Assembly: GCA_964458265.1 (NCBI GenBank)
Contig: CAYWIF010000010.1
Location: forward strand, 1-64,000
Source: JAGVSR01 sp964458265
GTDB taxonomy: Bacteria > Pseudomonadota > Alphaproteobacteria > Rhizobiales > Hyphomicrobiaceae
Direction: 5' to 3'
Length of the DNA: 64,000 nucleotides
Made by a program: the position numbers and the translations under genes
Part shown: positions 42,033 through 49,943 of the stretch, piece by piece
Position numbering within the stretch: position 1 is the first letter of the stretch
Layout of the letters: the number at the start of each line of letters is the position of its first letter
The notes under the pieces: model-generated
The model's input: only the letters and a program-made list of their open reading frames with translations
The model's database searches: none
What the model was told of the DNA's origin: nothing

Positions 42033-42704
42033 TCAGGCGTCGGCCAACGCTTCAAGGCCTGCGAAGTCGCGGATCACGTATGTGCCGCAGTGTTCCGCGA
42101 TCAGGCCGTTTGCGCGGAGTGTCGCCAGTGACGCGGAGATATCCACCGCTGGAATGTCTAGCATCGACGACAGGGCGGTTTCACCCTCAGTTCCGGCCGT
42201 AACGTGGGTCTCGCCCGAGCGGCAAGCGTTGCCGGCCACGGCGATAAGATACGCGGCGACGCGATTGAGCACCGGGCGCAGGCCCGGTTGGAGGGCGCGA
42301 CGGCGGAGGAAGTCGAATTCGCGGTCGTTCGCAGCGCTCATGCGCGACGCCAACGCAGCGTCGTTGCTGAGCGCCTGATCGAGGTCGTCGTCCTCGACCG
42401 GTACGACGCGCGTATCGACCATGGCTTTTGCCGTGGAGACATGCTCGGCCAACGAGCCCAGGCCGATGATTTCGCCCGGGAATGCGAATTCGATCACATC
42501 ATGGGTTCCATCCGGCCAGACCACGTAGTGGCAGAGCGCGCCACTTTCCACGCGGTAAGCGGCGCTGCGCGGCAGTCCCGGAGCAAACAGGCTTTCGCCA
42601 TGCGGAATCATAATGCCATCCCCTTCGGACCTGTTCGCAACCGCGTCCGCGCGGTGGTCCGCCGGGCGGGCGTCAGCAAACAGTCTCTTGTTTTCGAGTA
42701 GCAT
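42033..42704 (-). CDS. Crp/Fnr-family transcription regulator
   Basis: 223 residues. The cyclic-nucleotide-binding-like beta barrel is seen in RVESGALCHYVVWPDGTHDV and EFAFPGEIIGLGSL. The C-terminal winged helix includes ETALSSMLDIPAVDISASLATLRANGLI. There is no N-terminal cysteine cluster, so it is not an oxygen-sensing Fnr. The signal is unknown. ATG 42704 has ggag 7 bp upstream. Confidence 0.85.
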   Translation of the reverse strand: MLLENKRLFADARPADHRADAVANRSEGDGIMIPHGESLFAPGLPRSAAYRVESGALCHYVVWPDGTHDVIEFAFPGEIIGLGSLAEHVSTAKAMVDTRVVPVEDDDLDQALSNDAALASRMSAANDREFDFLRRRALQPGLRPVLNRVAAYLIAVAGNACRSGETHVTAGTEGETALSSMLDIPAVDISASLATLRANGLIAEHCGTYVIRDFAGLEALADA

Positions 42705-42969
42705 CCTCTAACTCCATACAACTTGAGAGGACGTGGGTTTCGTGCCTGCCACAATCAAGTCACAATTGGCAACGCTGACAGGCATTTAAGTAACGATGGC
42801 TCAGCCGGAAAGTTTCGGCTGTTCCATAGGGGACTCTGGCTTTTTGCGCTGTGTGACGAAATGATTGCACTATTCAGCCGCCAGACACCGATGACACGGC
42901 GGCCGGGGGAGGTCGAGCAAAGACCTTGAGTAGAGTGAATGAGTTAGCCGTGATTGGGCCCGGCAGTCA

Positions 42970-43338
42970 TCACGGGCAGCGCAGCAAGTCGCGGGCGGCG
43001 CCATCCTCGGTCAGCGTCAGTGTGTCGCCGGAAACCGTGAGCTTCACATCGAACGCCTGGCTGTCGCCTTCCACACTGCAGGCGGACTTGCCCGACCATT
43101 CACCCGGGCCGCTGGATTTCAGGCCCTCGAATTGACAGTGTGTTTCGTGCTGATCATAGCCCTTTGCCGTCAGGATCAACGGGGCATCCTGGCTGTCCTG
43201 TTCAATCTTGCAGCTGGCAAGATCCGCCGCCCACGTTCCGGCATAGTCGGCAGCATGGGCCGGCAGAACCGCCAACGCCATCGCCGCGCCGGACACAAAA
43301 GCAGCGATCAGCGAGCGGGGCGAATTCAGGGCAGGCAT
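42970..43338 (-). CDS. exported hypothetical protein with paired cysteines
   Basis: 122 residues from ATG 43338 (ggag 7 bp upstream; another ATG lies 18 bp earlier). A signal peptide (SLIAAFVSGAAMALAVLPAHAA) precedes a lipocalin-like beta pattern starting YAGTWAADLASC. Further Cys occur in THCQFEG, SACSVEG and LRCP, giving two likely disulfides. No family is assigned. Confidence 0.65.
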   Translation of the reverse strand: MPALNSPRSLIAAFVSGAAMALAVLPAHAADYAGTWAADLASCKIEQDSQDAPLILTAKGYDQHETHCQFEGLKSSGPGEWSGKSACSVEGDSQAFDVKLTVSGDTLTLTEDGAARDLLRCP

Positions 43339-43421
43339 TCCAGGTCTCCATTCCATGAGGCACGAGTATATCCGAGTACTCGCAGGCGGGTGTGGTCAAA
43401 TCGCGGACGAACGCGGGTTAT

Positions 43422-43817
43422 TCAGGGTCGGGTAGCGAATTCTCCTTTCTGATACTGGGCAAGGGTTTCGCGCGCCACCGCATATTCGGTGACACAGAAT
43501 TCCGGCCGGGACCGGAGTTTGCGGGCGAATTCCGAGCGGGTTTTGTCGTAGGTGCGCCCGGCCTTGTCGGCGACCGACGCATCGAGCCCACGCCGCTTGA
43601 CGTCTTCGACCAGGTTATGTCGGACAAGGCCGGAGTCGACGGGTTCGCCACACCGCTCGGCTGCGGCAACGTCATAGCCGGCGGCGTAGGCGCGATCGAA
43701 TTCTTGGCTTGGCAGGCCCACCACTGCGCTGCTGCCCGCGCAGGCGGCCATGAGAGCCGACATCACGGCGGCCACCAGCGGTATCGGGATATGCGAGAGG
43801 GCTAAATCCGGCGTCAA
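43422..43817 (-). CDS. putative lipoprotein, unknown function
   Basis: 131 residues from a TTG at 43817, chosen because ggaag precedes it and it opens a lipoprotein signal (VAAVMSALMAACAGS, lipid on the Cys). The frame is open further upstream to 43946. The mature part is charged and helical (AGRTYDKTRSEFARKLRS) with Cys in AERCGEP and EFCVTEY. No domain is recognised. It is divergent from the SRPBCC gene. Confidence 0.55.
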   Translation of the reverse strand: MTPDLALSHIPIPLVAAVMSALMAACAGSSAVVGLPSQEFDRAYAAGYDVAAAERCGEPVDSGLVRHNLVEDVKRRGLDASVADKAGRTYDKTRSEFARKLRSRPEFCVTEYAVARETLAQYQKGEFATRP

Positions 43818-43949
43818 TGAAAAGCTTCCAGAGGCAATGCCAATTTGCCGAGTATAAGCGACTTGTGGCCGGCGATCACAAATTTGTCCGGTTGGTGGGC
43901 GCACGTCTCCATAAAGTGAACGTGCAGACCAGACATGAGGAGGCAACGG

Positions 43950-44528
43950 ATGCTGCGGGCTGTGGGACTGGTGATTGCCGTGGCGCTTTCCGCGTTACTG
44001 ATCTTTGTTGCCCTGCAGCCATCGACGTACAGGGTCGAGCGGTCGGCGACGATCAACGCGCCGCCCGCGCAGGTTTACGGGCAGGTCTACGACTTCGAGA
44101 AGTGGCAGGCATGGTCGCCTTGGGCGAAGCTCGATCCCGAGGCGAAGGTGACGTTCGTAGGGCCGAAGTCGGGACCCGGGGCGGTTATGCGCTGGGCCGG
44201 GAACGACAAAGTCGGACGCGGGGCGATGGCGATCACGGAAGCCAGGCCAGATGAGGCGATCAAGATCCGGCTCGACTTCGTCGAACCGATGGCGGGCACG
44301 AGCGACGTTGCGTTTGCGTTTCAGCCGGACGGGCAGGCGACGCGGGTGATCTGGAGCATCGACGGCGAACAGAGCTTCGTCGAGCGGCTCATGTGCACCG
44401 TGATGGGCGTGAATTTGGATCGGATGATCGGCGACGATTACGAACGCGGATTGGCGAATTTGAAAGCTGTCGCGGAGGCTGCGCCGCCGGCGACTGCCCC
44501 TGCGCCCGTCGCCGCGCCGCCAGGCTAG
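43950..44528 (+). CDS. membrane-anchored SRPBCC (polyketide cyclase-like) protein
   Basis: 192 residues from ATG 43950 with aggagg upstream. An N-terminal membrane segment (AVGLVIAVALSALLIFVAL) is followed by a START-like domain: ATINAPPAQVYGQVYDFEKW and WSPWAKLDPEAKVTF. The C-terminus is Ala/Pro-rich. Members of this family bind hydrophobic ligands, and no enzymatic role can be claimed. The stop overlaps the convergent acyltransferase gene by 4 bp. Confidence 0.82.
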   Translation: MLRAVGLVIAVALSALLIFVALQPSTYRVERSATINAPPAQVYGQVYDFEKWQAWSPWAKLDPEAKVTFVGPKSGPGAVMRWAGNDKVGRGAMAITEARPDEAIKIRLDFVEPMAGTSDVAFAFQPDGQATRVIWSIDGEQSFVERLMCTVMGVNLDRMIGDDYERGLANLKAVAEAAPPATAPAPVAAPPG

Positions 44529-45571
44529 ATGACGGCGATACGCTGGGCCGGTGCGGCCTGACGGGCGGCATTGACGATCGAGAAGCAGGCGGGGCGCGAA
44601 AACAGGAAATTGAAGCGCGTTCCCGTGACGAGGCGCGCGAGGATCAGGGCGCCGGCCACGCCTGCCGATGTCGAGATGAGGGCCGCGGTCCAGTCAGGGA
44701 TCAACGCGCTGAACTTGAGTGCGGCCGCGCGGGCCGGTCCCATGAAGAGCGGGAAGGCGAGGTAGATCTTGATGGAGTTGCGGCCGCAATAGGCGAGCGC
44801 GCGGCCGGCGCGTGTCGGGATCAGGATAACGCTGAACGCGACAACCGCGGCGACCCCGGCATAGGAAACCCAGAGGTCGAGGCCGGTCGTGAAGGCTAGA
44901 CCGTTCTCGACCAGCAGCCAGTTGATCGCGGCCCATGCCGCCAGCGCGCCGGCGATCAGGGCCAGCGGGACTTTGGCGACTTCGCCGGCGAAGCGGAACA
45001 CGGCAGGTGCTGCCCAGTAGCCGGAGTAGAAGAAGACGAAGCGGGCGGCGAATTCATCGACGAGCAGCCAGCCGGTGTGCGGCGCTGCGAGATAGATCAT
45101 GGCGGCCGCGGTCCATACCAGCCCCTTAGGCGCGTCATCCAGCAGTTTGGCGGCAACGAAGAACACCGCCAGCATGTAGATGAACCAGAGCGTGCCCCAC
45201 GGCTGAACGAGACCTGTGACATAAGCAAGAAGTGTTGCTTCCGCGCCGTTGGCTGCGATCATGCCCGGGGCCTTCAGGGCGAACTGGATCGTCAGCCAGA
45301 GGACGTAGAAGTAGGCGAAGTAGGCGACCTTGCTGTCGAGATATGAGCGCCACGGCCGGTTGATGCGGGCGGCGAGGAAGAGGCCCGAGATCAGGAAGAA
45401 GTCCGGCATCCGGAACGGCTTTGCCCAGTCGATAAAGCCGTTAAGGATGGTCTCTTGGCCGGTCGCCTTCTCGACGCCGAGGGTCGCGTGCATCATGACG
45501 ACCAGAATGATGCAGATGCCTTTGGCGATATCGACCCACGCGATGCGCTGGTGTTCGGCTTTGTGGGTCAT
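44525..45571 (-). CDS. membrane acyltransferase 3 family protein
   Basis: 348 residues from ATG 45571. About ten membrane segments follow RIAWVDIAKGICIILVVMMH, whose His is the family's conserved catalytic residue, and FRMPDFFLISGLFLA. Such proteins O-acylate surface polysaccharides or lipids. No glycan-synthesis genes are next to it, so the acceptor is unknown. Confidence 0.85.
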   Translation of the reverse strand: MTHKAEHQRIAWVDIAKGICIILVVMMHATLGVEKATGQETILNGFIDWAKPFRMPDFFLISGLFLAARINRPWRSYLDSKVAYFAYFYVLWLTIQFALKAPGMIAANGAEATLLAYVTGLVQPWGTLWFIYMLAVFFVAAKLLDDAPKGLVWTAAAMIYLAAPHTGWLLVDEFAARFVFFYSGYWAAPAVFRFAGEVAKVPLALIAGALAAWAAINWLLVENGLAFTTGLDLWVSYAGVAAVVAFSVILIPTRAGRALAYCGRNSIKIYLAFPLFMGPARAAALKFSALIPDWTAALISTSAGVAGALILARLVTGTRFNFLFSRPACFSIVNAARQAAPAQRIAVI

Positions 45572-45800
45572 CGCGTGGTATCTCGATGGCTGGATTGCAG
45601 GACGCATGTGCCGGGGTGGCACACGGGGCGGATGTCAGGTCAGAAAGCCGCAAGGGCCATTCCAGGACGCCGGCTAGCGGCGCGAATTGACCGCAACGCT
45701 CCCGGCAGGGTGAAAAAAGTGTAAAGGTGAGTTAGCCGATGGTGCGCCGGCCGGGATTTCGTGCGGCGATGGCGTGTCGATCCAAGAGGGAGGCGTGCAG

Positions 45801-46241
45801 ATGGCGTTCATGCGGCTGATCTACGCTTCGCATCCGTTCGGGTTCGACGATCTGGCGCTGGCCAACATCCTCAAGACATCGCAACGCAATAACGCGCTCA
45901 GCGGCATCACTGGTACGCTGATCTGCCGCGAAGATATCTATTTGCAGTTGCTCGAAGGTGCGCGGGGGGATGTCGAGGCGCTTTTTGAGAAGATAAAGCG
46001 CGACGACCGGCATGCGGATGTCACGCTCCTCGTACAGGAGGTCACGGCGCAGCGGCTCTTTCCGCATTGGGCCATGCGGCACGATGAGGCCAAGAGCTGG
46101 ATGTGGACGCGGGAGCAGGTGACCGCCGGCGTGGTGGAAGAGGCGACGCGAGACGAGGTTCTTGCGATTTTCGTGCGGCTCGTCGCGGAACAGCCGGGAC
46201 ATCTGTCGGGCATTCCACAAGGGTGCCCCGTGCACAGATAG
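45801..46241 (+). CDS. BLUF-domain blue-light photoreceptor (stand-alone)
   Basis: 146 residues from ATG 45801 (SD gggagg). The flavin-binding BLUF motifs are present: Tyr8 in RLIYAS, Asn31 in SQRNNALSGITGTL, Gln49 in YLQLLEG, and Trp90/Met92 in PHWAM. The domain fills about 1-95, and a helical C-terminal extension completes the protein with no output domain such as EAL. It must act through a partner protein. Genes on either side do not identify it. Confidence 0.92.
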   Translation: MAFMRLIYASHPFGFDDLALANILKTSQRNNALSGITGTLICREDIYLQLLEGARGDVEALFEKIKRDDRHADVTLLVQEVTAQRLFPHWAMRHDEAKSWMWTREQVTAGVVEEATRDEVLAIFVRLVAEQPGHLSGIPQGCPVHR

Positions 46242-46357
46242 TCATGTTGATGCATCAGGTGCCTAACCGCGTTTTCATTTGTAAGGCGGCGCCCATTCCG
46301 GGAAGATAACTGCACATATTGGGCACTTGCTATGCGTGCCCCCCATGGAGGACAGCG

Positions 46358-46630
46358 ATGCGAACAATCCTGACGGCCGCCGCGGCGGGTCTGATCGGCG
46401 CGTTGGCGATGACTGGGACGGCTCTGGCGGACAGCTATTTCGAGGTTGAGCATGCGCGGGCCAACGCGCGGGCCGGCGGACCCGTCAGCGAACGGGATGC
46501 GGAATTGCTCGACCGGTATGGCGCGCTGAGCGGTACACCGGATTGGCGGGCCCGGGCGCCCGCGCCCTACGGCTACCGTTCGAACGATCCTTCCCACAAA
46601 GTCTACCGCAAAACCAAGCGGCGGGACTAA
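46358..46630 (+). CDS. small basic exported protein (90 aa)
   Basis: ATG 46358 with tggagga upstream. A signal peptide (MRTILTAAAAGLIGALAM to ALA) is followed by a mature part of about 65 residues, which has SERDAELLDRYGALSG and a basic end (KVYRKTKRRD). It has no Cys and no known family. Confidence 0.65.
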   Translation: MRTILTAAAAGLIGALAMTGTALADSYFEVEHARANARAGGPVSERDAELLDRYGALSGTPDWRARAPAPYGYRSNDPSHKVYRKTKRRD

Positions 46631-46653
46631 GGTTCGATGGTGTCAAAACCAAC

Positions 46654-46686
46654 GCGGGCCGGAAGCGCTTTACGCTCCCGGCCCGC
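46654..46686. terminator. GC-rich hairpin between convergent genes
   Basis: Perfect 9-bp outer stem gcgggccgg / ccggcccgc with an inner agcg / cgct pair. No T-run on either side. It may serve the gene ending at 46630 and the small lipoprotein gene ending at 46707. Confidence 0.5.
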
Positions 46687-46706
46687 TGTCTGACGCTGAG
46701 GATTGA

Positions 46707-46835
46707 TCAGCGCGACACTTCGTTCTGCGTTGCCCCGCCGAGCTTCATGGGCTCGTACATGGGGGCGGCTTCCTCGCGGCGGCAACCGGCAGCAAGCGTG
46801 GCGGCTACGCACACGGCAAGAATTGCGATTTTCAT
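46707..46835 (-). CDS. small lipoprotein (42 aa)
   Basis: MKIAILAVCVAATLAAGC is a textbook lipoprotein signal with the lipid-bearing Cys at 18, followed by only 24 residues (RREEAAPMYEPMKLGG and more). SD ggaggg lies 7 bp upstream. Its ATG overlaps the stop of the frame at 46832-47080 (ATGA). It resembles small entericidin-like or anchor lipoproteins in size; the function is unknown. Confidence 0.7.
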   Translation of the reverse strand: MKIAILAVCVAATLAAGCRREEAAPMYEPMKLGGATQNEVSR

Positions 46836-47080
46836 GGTGTTTCCCTCCGTTTCAGACGCGACACGCGTATGACTTGGGGTGACAACGAGCGAGGCCGCCA
46901 TTCGTTCCATGCGGCGACGCTGATTTTGATCCGGCGGATTTTGGTGCATCGCAGCTGGCGGGCGGTGCATTCGGTGCCGACCATGGCGGATTTGCACGTG
47001 TGTTGGAATTCGCCCGCGGGCTCCAGGCCCTTATTCTCGATTGTGTGTATAACCGCCGCACCGGCCATGAACCTGGCCAT
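46832..47080 (-). CDS. Cys-containing hypothetical protein, start uncertain
   Basis: The frame ends REETP-type basic and its stop overlaps the small lipoprotein start (ATGA), which supports coding. Codons are GC-rich at third positions from 47190 down, including a stretch GECKLYGGIGNGVTEG before the first ATG at 47080. No ATG, GTG or TTG exists between the upstream TAA near 47191 and 47080. Cys residues occur in HTCKSAMVGTECTARQLRC. Either translation starts at 47080, or the gene lost its 5' end or carries a frameshift. Family unknown. Confidence 0.4.
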   Translation of the reverse strand: MARFMAGAAVIHTIENKGLEPAGEFQHTCKSAMVGTECTARQLRCTKIRRIKISVAAWNEWRPRSLSPQVIRVSRLKRRETP

Positions 47081-47253
47081 GCCTTCGGTGACGCCATTGC
47101 CGATGCCGCCATAGAGCTTGCATTCGCCGGCGGCGGCGGGCGGGGAATTCTGCCCCTCTTTGTCCGGCTTGCTTGCACTTCGCGGCGGCAGGCGTTAGCA
47201 CGCGTGGCACCATAACCGACCTGATCCGACTGACCTTTTTGGGAAGAGCCACC

Positions 47254-47541
47254 ATGACCGACGCGACACGCCTGGAATCCGACATCGTCAACCTCAAGCG
47301 GCAGAACGAGGAGTTGTCCGGCATGGTGCTGGCGACGGGTGTGATCCTGACGCAGCTTCTGCAGGCGAACTGCAAGCGCGAACTCAATCCGCAGGCGGCG
47401 GCGACGCGCATCATGGCGAACGCGCGCGAGGCGATCGACGGTTATTCGAAGGCGGCGAACTCCGATCCGGTGATGACCAAGCGGGCTTTGGATGCGGTGC
47501 AGCAATACGAGGATCAGATCAAGTCGGTGCTCGCGGTGTGA
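47254..47541 (+). CDS. small helical cytosolic protein (95 aa)
   Basis: ATG 47254, chosen where gaagagcc precedes it. The N-terminus is a heptad-like coiled coil (LESDIVNLKRQNEELSG). The rest is helical with DAVQQYEDQIKSVLA. It has no signal peptide or known domain and is followed by repeat R4. Confidence 0.6.
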   Translation: MTDATRLESDIVNLKRQNEELSGMVLATGVILTQLLQANCKRELNPQAAATRIMANAREAIDGYSKAANSDPVMTKRALDAVQQYEDQIKSVLAV

Positions 47542-47604
47542 GTGTAGGGCGGCTGCTGGTACGACTCGCGCGAGGCATTGGCCGGCATCTCGCACTATGA
47601 GAGT

Positions 47605-47641
47605 GACCCCCACCCCTGCCCCTCCCCACAAGGGGGAGGGG
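47605..47641 (+). repeat. dispersed C/G-rich palindromic element, copy R4
   Basis: Core cctcccca-caa-gggggagggg with the cacccctgcc flank. It lies between the coiled-coil gene and the membrane protein gene. The following 47662-47690 contains ggtccg...cggacc, related to the hairpins at 116-211. Confidence 0.8.
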
Positions 47642-47708
47642 ATGCGTTTGACTTCGTGGGGCGAGGTCCGGTTCGATCCGAAGCGGACCTTCGCTACGTA
47701 GTGCGTTC

Positions 47709-48194
47709 ATGCGGCAACTGATGAAATTCGTGCACACGGTGTCGTCGGCGGGGATCGTCGGCGGACTGGCCGCGTATGCGCTGATCCTGCTCTACGCGCC
47801 GCAGGAGACCGCGCAGGCCTATGCCGAGATGCGCCAGACCATTTCGGCGATCTGCAATTATATGATCATGCCGGCGCTCGGGATTTCGCTCGTGACAGGG
47901 TTGCTGGCGATGGCGGTGCACCGGCCGTTCCAGGAACTGCGCTGGGTGTGGGTGAAGGCGCTGCTTGGCATTTCCATGTTCGAGGCCACGCTCGCCATTA
48001 TCCAGGCGAAGGGGTCGGATGCGGCGCGCATCTCGGCGAAGATCGCGGCGGGCGAGCCGCTGCAGCAGGACTTGGCGCTCACGATTGCGAGCGAGTGGAC
48101 CACGCTGTTCGCGATCCTGGCGATTTCGCTGGCGAATTATGTGCTGGGGGTTTGGCGGCCGTCATTGGCGATGCGGTGGGTGCGGCCAAGTTAG
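47709..48194 (+). CDS. DUF2269-like integral membrane protein
   Basis: 161 residues with four membrane segments: near 10-30, NYMIMPALGISLVTGLLAM, WVKALLGISMFEATLAII, and TLFAILAISLANYVLGVW. The first segment has KFVHTVSSAGIVGGL, as in DUF2269 membrane proteins. An internal Met (residue 5) is an alternative start. The stop overlaps the convergent lipoprotein gene by 4 bp. Confidence 0.7.
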   Translation: MRQLMKFVHTVSSAGIVGGLAAYALILLYAPQETAQAYAEMRQTISAICNYMIMPALGISLVTGLLAMAVHRPFQELRWVWVKALLGISMFEATLAIIQAKGSDAARISAKIAAGEPLQQDLALTIASEWTTLFAILAISLANYVLGVWRPSLAMRWVRPS

Positions 48195-48946
48195 CTCTGT
48201 TCTTGACTAACGTTAAACTCATGGAGTTCTCCATCGAACTCGACAAGGATTGCGTACCCGGTTGGGCTGTCAGAGGCTCTAGTGGGCGGCTGAAGTATTA
48301 TTGTACCCCCATACCATTCGCCGGGTAGCACGGTATTGTCCTTCAAAATGGTTTGCTGGAGATTAGTGAGATTTTGCTCGCCTTCGGCTCGAAGCCTCGC
48401 GAAGTCGTTCGTCGTCTGTGCATTCGCTGATTGCTGGGCAATTTGCGCTCTCAGTGGGTCATAGGTCGTCGCTGAGTACGTTCCATAGGCTGATCCATAA
48501 GATCCGTAGGTATTGATATTGCCCGTAGTATGAACATATCCAGCTTGCGATGCAGACATGGCGCGGCCTGCGCCAGCTAATGCTGCGCCGAAAGCTGCCA
48601 CGGCTTGCTTTGTTTCCTCCTCAGCTACAAGTTCCGCGTAGCGGTACACCTTCAGTGTTTGATGTTTCGCGCCTTTTTGGATCGCAGTGATGCTTGCTTC
48701 GGAAAGTGTGACAGGTTCGGTTCCATGGTTTCGAACGACGACGGTGAATGCGGGGCGCGCGTTGCCCTTCAATACTTGTGTGTTGGGTTTCAACATCACG
48801 ATGTTTCTTTTTTTTGATATTAGCGCAGGCACGCCGTCCCGCACGATACTGTCCTGACCGGGTGCAGCGGATAACTTGATCTTTTGTGATCCGCAGGCCG
48901 CAGTAAAGCCTGCTATCGCAAATAAGAGGATGGATGAAAATCGCAT
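48191..48946 (-). CDS. lipoprotein with distinctly lower GC content
   Basis: 251 residues from ATG 48946. The lipoprotein signal MRFSSILLFAIAGFTAAC is followed by an immunoglobulin-like stretch (FTVVVRNHGTEPVTLSEASI), a Gly/Tyr/Ser/Thr-rich middle (NTYGSYGSAYGTYSATTYD), and a C-terminal beta region (GEWYGGTIILQPP). Codon use is AT-richer than its neighbours, suggesting recent acquisition. No family is recognised. Confidence 0.65.
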   Translation of the reverse strand: MRFSSILLFAIAGFTAACGSQKIKLSAAPGQDSIVRDGVPALISKKRNIVMLKPNTQVLKGNARPAFTVVVRNHGTEPVTLSEASITAIQKGAKHQTLKVYRYAELVAEEETKQAVAAFGAALAGAGRAMSASQAGYVHTTGNINTYGSYGSAYGTYSATTYDPLRAQIAQQSANAQTTNDFARLRAEGEQNLTNLQQTILKDNTVLPGEWYGGTIILQPPTRASDSPTGYAILVEFDGELHEFNVSQEQS

Positions 48947-49101
48947 TATCGCCCCCCAGCGTGGTGGTAGCTTAGAATGTTGGGAGCGTTTCACAACAAT
49001 TTCAGTGAAAGCGAGGGCAATGATCAACGTTTAGTTCAGATGCGAACTAGTCCGTTGGTGATCCGGAGACTCAGGATTGATCCTACGTGAAACACGGTCA
49101 T

Positions 49102-49563
49102 TCACCGACACCTGACCTCAATCGTGCGGCCGGTGGTGGGGTCGTATTTGCGGCAGGGGATGGGGCCGGTGTCGAGGGGGGCGAGGGTGCCGGTTTCGAC
49201 GGGTGCGGCGTCGGTCGCGGTGGTGATGGCGGCCTTGGTGTGCGCGGTCTGGGGGCCTAAGCGGCCGGCGGCCAAGCGCGCGGGATTGGGTTCGGGCAGC
49301 GGCGGGTTCTTGAGCTGGGTTTGGGCGACGGTCGGCGGGTTTTTACGGTTGCCGCGCGCGCGGACGACGCGCCGCTTCTTCGGTTTTGCCGGTTGGGCCG
49401 CGCCGAAGTCGGACACGCCGTAGCTTTGGCCCGTCTTGTAGTCGTAGCCCATGTTCGGCGGTCCGCCCCACGCTTTCATGTCGCGCGATTGCGCGAACGC
49501 AGGTGACGTCAGGGCCGCGCCTGCCAGCAGGCAGACGAGAGCGGCGGCAAGGTGGGCGGTCAT
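49102..49563 (-). CDS. exported low-complexity protein, paralogue of 49944-50441
   Basis: 153 residues. The signal peptide ends at AFAQ. The mature chain is basic and Pro/Ala-rich (AAQPAKPKKRRVVRARG). It ends with CRKYDPTTGRTIEVRC, a two-Cys motif shared with the next gene on the same strand (CRRFDATTSTTIEVAC). The middle is unrelated between the two, so the terminal motif is probably the functional or anchoring part. Confidence 0.65.
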   Translation of the reverse strand: MTAHLAAALVCLLAGAALTSPAFAQSRDMKAWGGPPNMGYDYKTGQSYGVSDFGAAQPAKPKKRRVVRARGNRKNPPTVAQTQLKNPPLPEPNPARLAAGRLGPQTAHTKAAITTATDAAPVETGTLAPLDTGPIPCRKYDPTTGRTIEVRCR

Positions 49564-49780
49564 CGATCAGTGGTTCCAGCGAAGCGTTCGAATCACATTG
49601 TAACCGATTATGCCTTATGCTCCGACCGCGGGGATGCGCTTAAGGCTCGGACGCGCTTTCTTTTTTCAGCGTAGTGGCGGGTGGGACTCGGTTGGTGATC
49701 ACGCCGGGACGTCTATGCGCTTCGTGTTGGGTCACGTGTTCTTGCTGATGGGGCGTGCGGAGTCCTGCGGCGCCGTTCGC

Positions 49781-49820
49781 GACCCCCACCCCCGGCCCCT
49801 CCCCGCAAGGGGGAGGGGAG
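49781..49820 (+). repeat. dispersed C/G-rich palindromic element, copy R5
   Basis: Core cctccccg-caa-gggggagggg with cacccccggcc flank. Closest in form to R4. Confidence 0.8.
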
Positions 49821-49842
49821 TTCACCACTCGGGGCTGTTTCC

Positions 49843-49940
49843 GCTCACGCCGGCTGATCCGGACGCTTTGCGCCTGTGCCGGCTCCGCGCGGGCGCGGCT
49901 TGCCGCGGCGCACTTCGTGCGCTCGGCGCTTCGCGCCGAT
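49843..49940 (+). repeat. long imperfect repeat shared with the window's left end
   Basis: Aligns with 50-118, and its last part (tgccgcggcgcac and gtgcgctcg) aligns with positions 1-38. This implies that the left-end copy is a rearranged or tandem array of the same unit. Confidence 0.65.
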
Positions 49941-49943
49941 GGG

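Larger units (their letters stand above)
49564..49943. other. repeat-bearing intergenic region
   Basis: 380 bp without a supported gene. It holds palindromic element R5 (49781-49820) and the long repeat shared with the left end of the window (49843-49940). Open frames through it are low-complexity products of the repeats. Confidence 0.7.

Noticed and set aside
46852..47631. 259-codon minus-strand frame
   Set aside because: It covers three better-supported frames and repeat R4, has low-complexity Arg/Pro/Ser composition, and its start lies inside the repeat.
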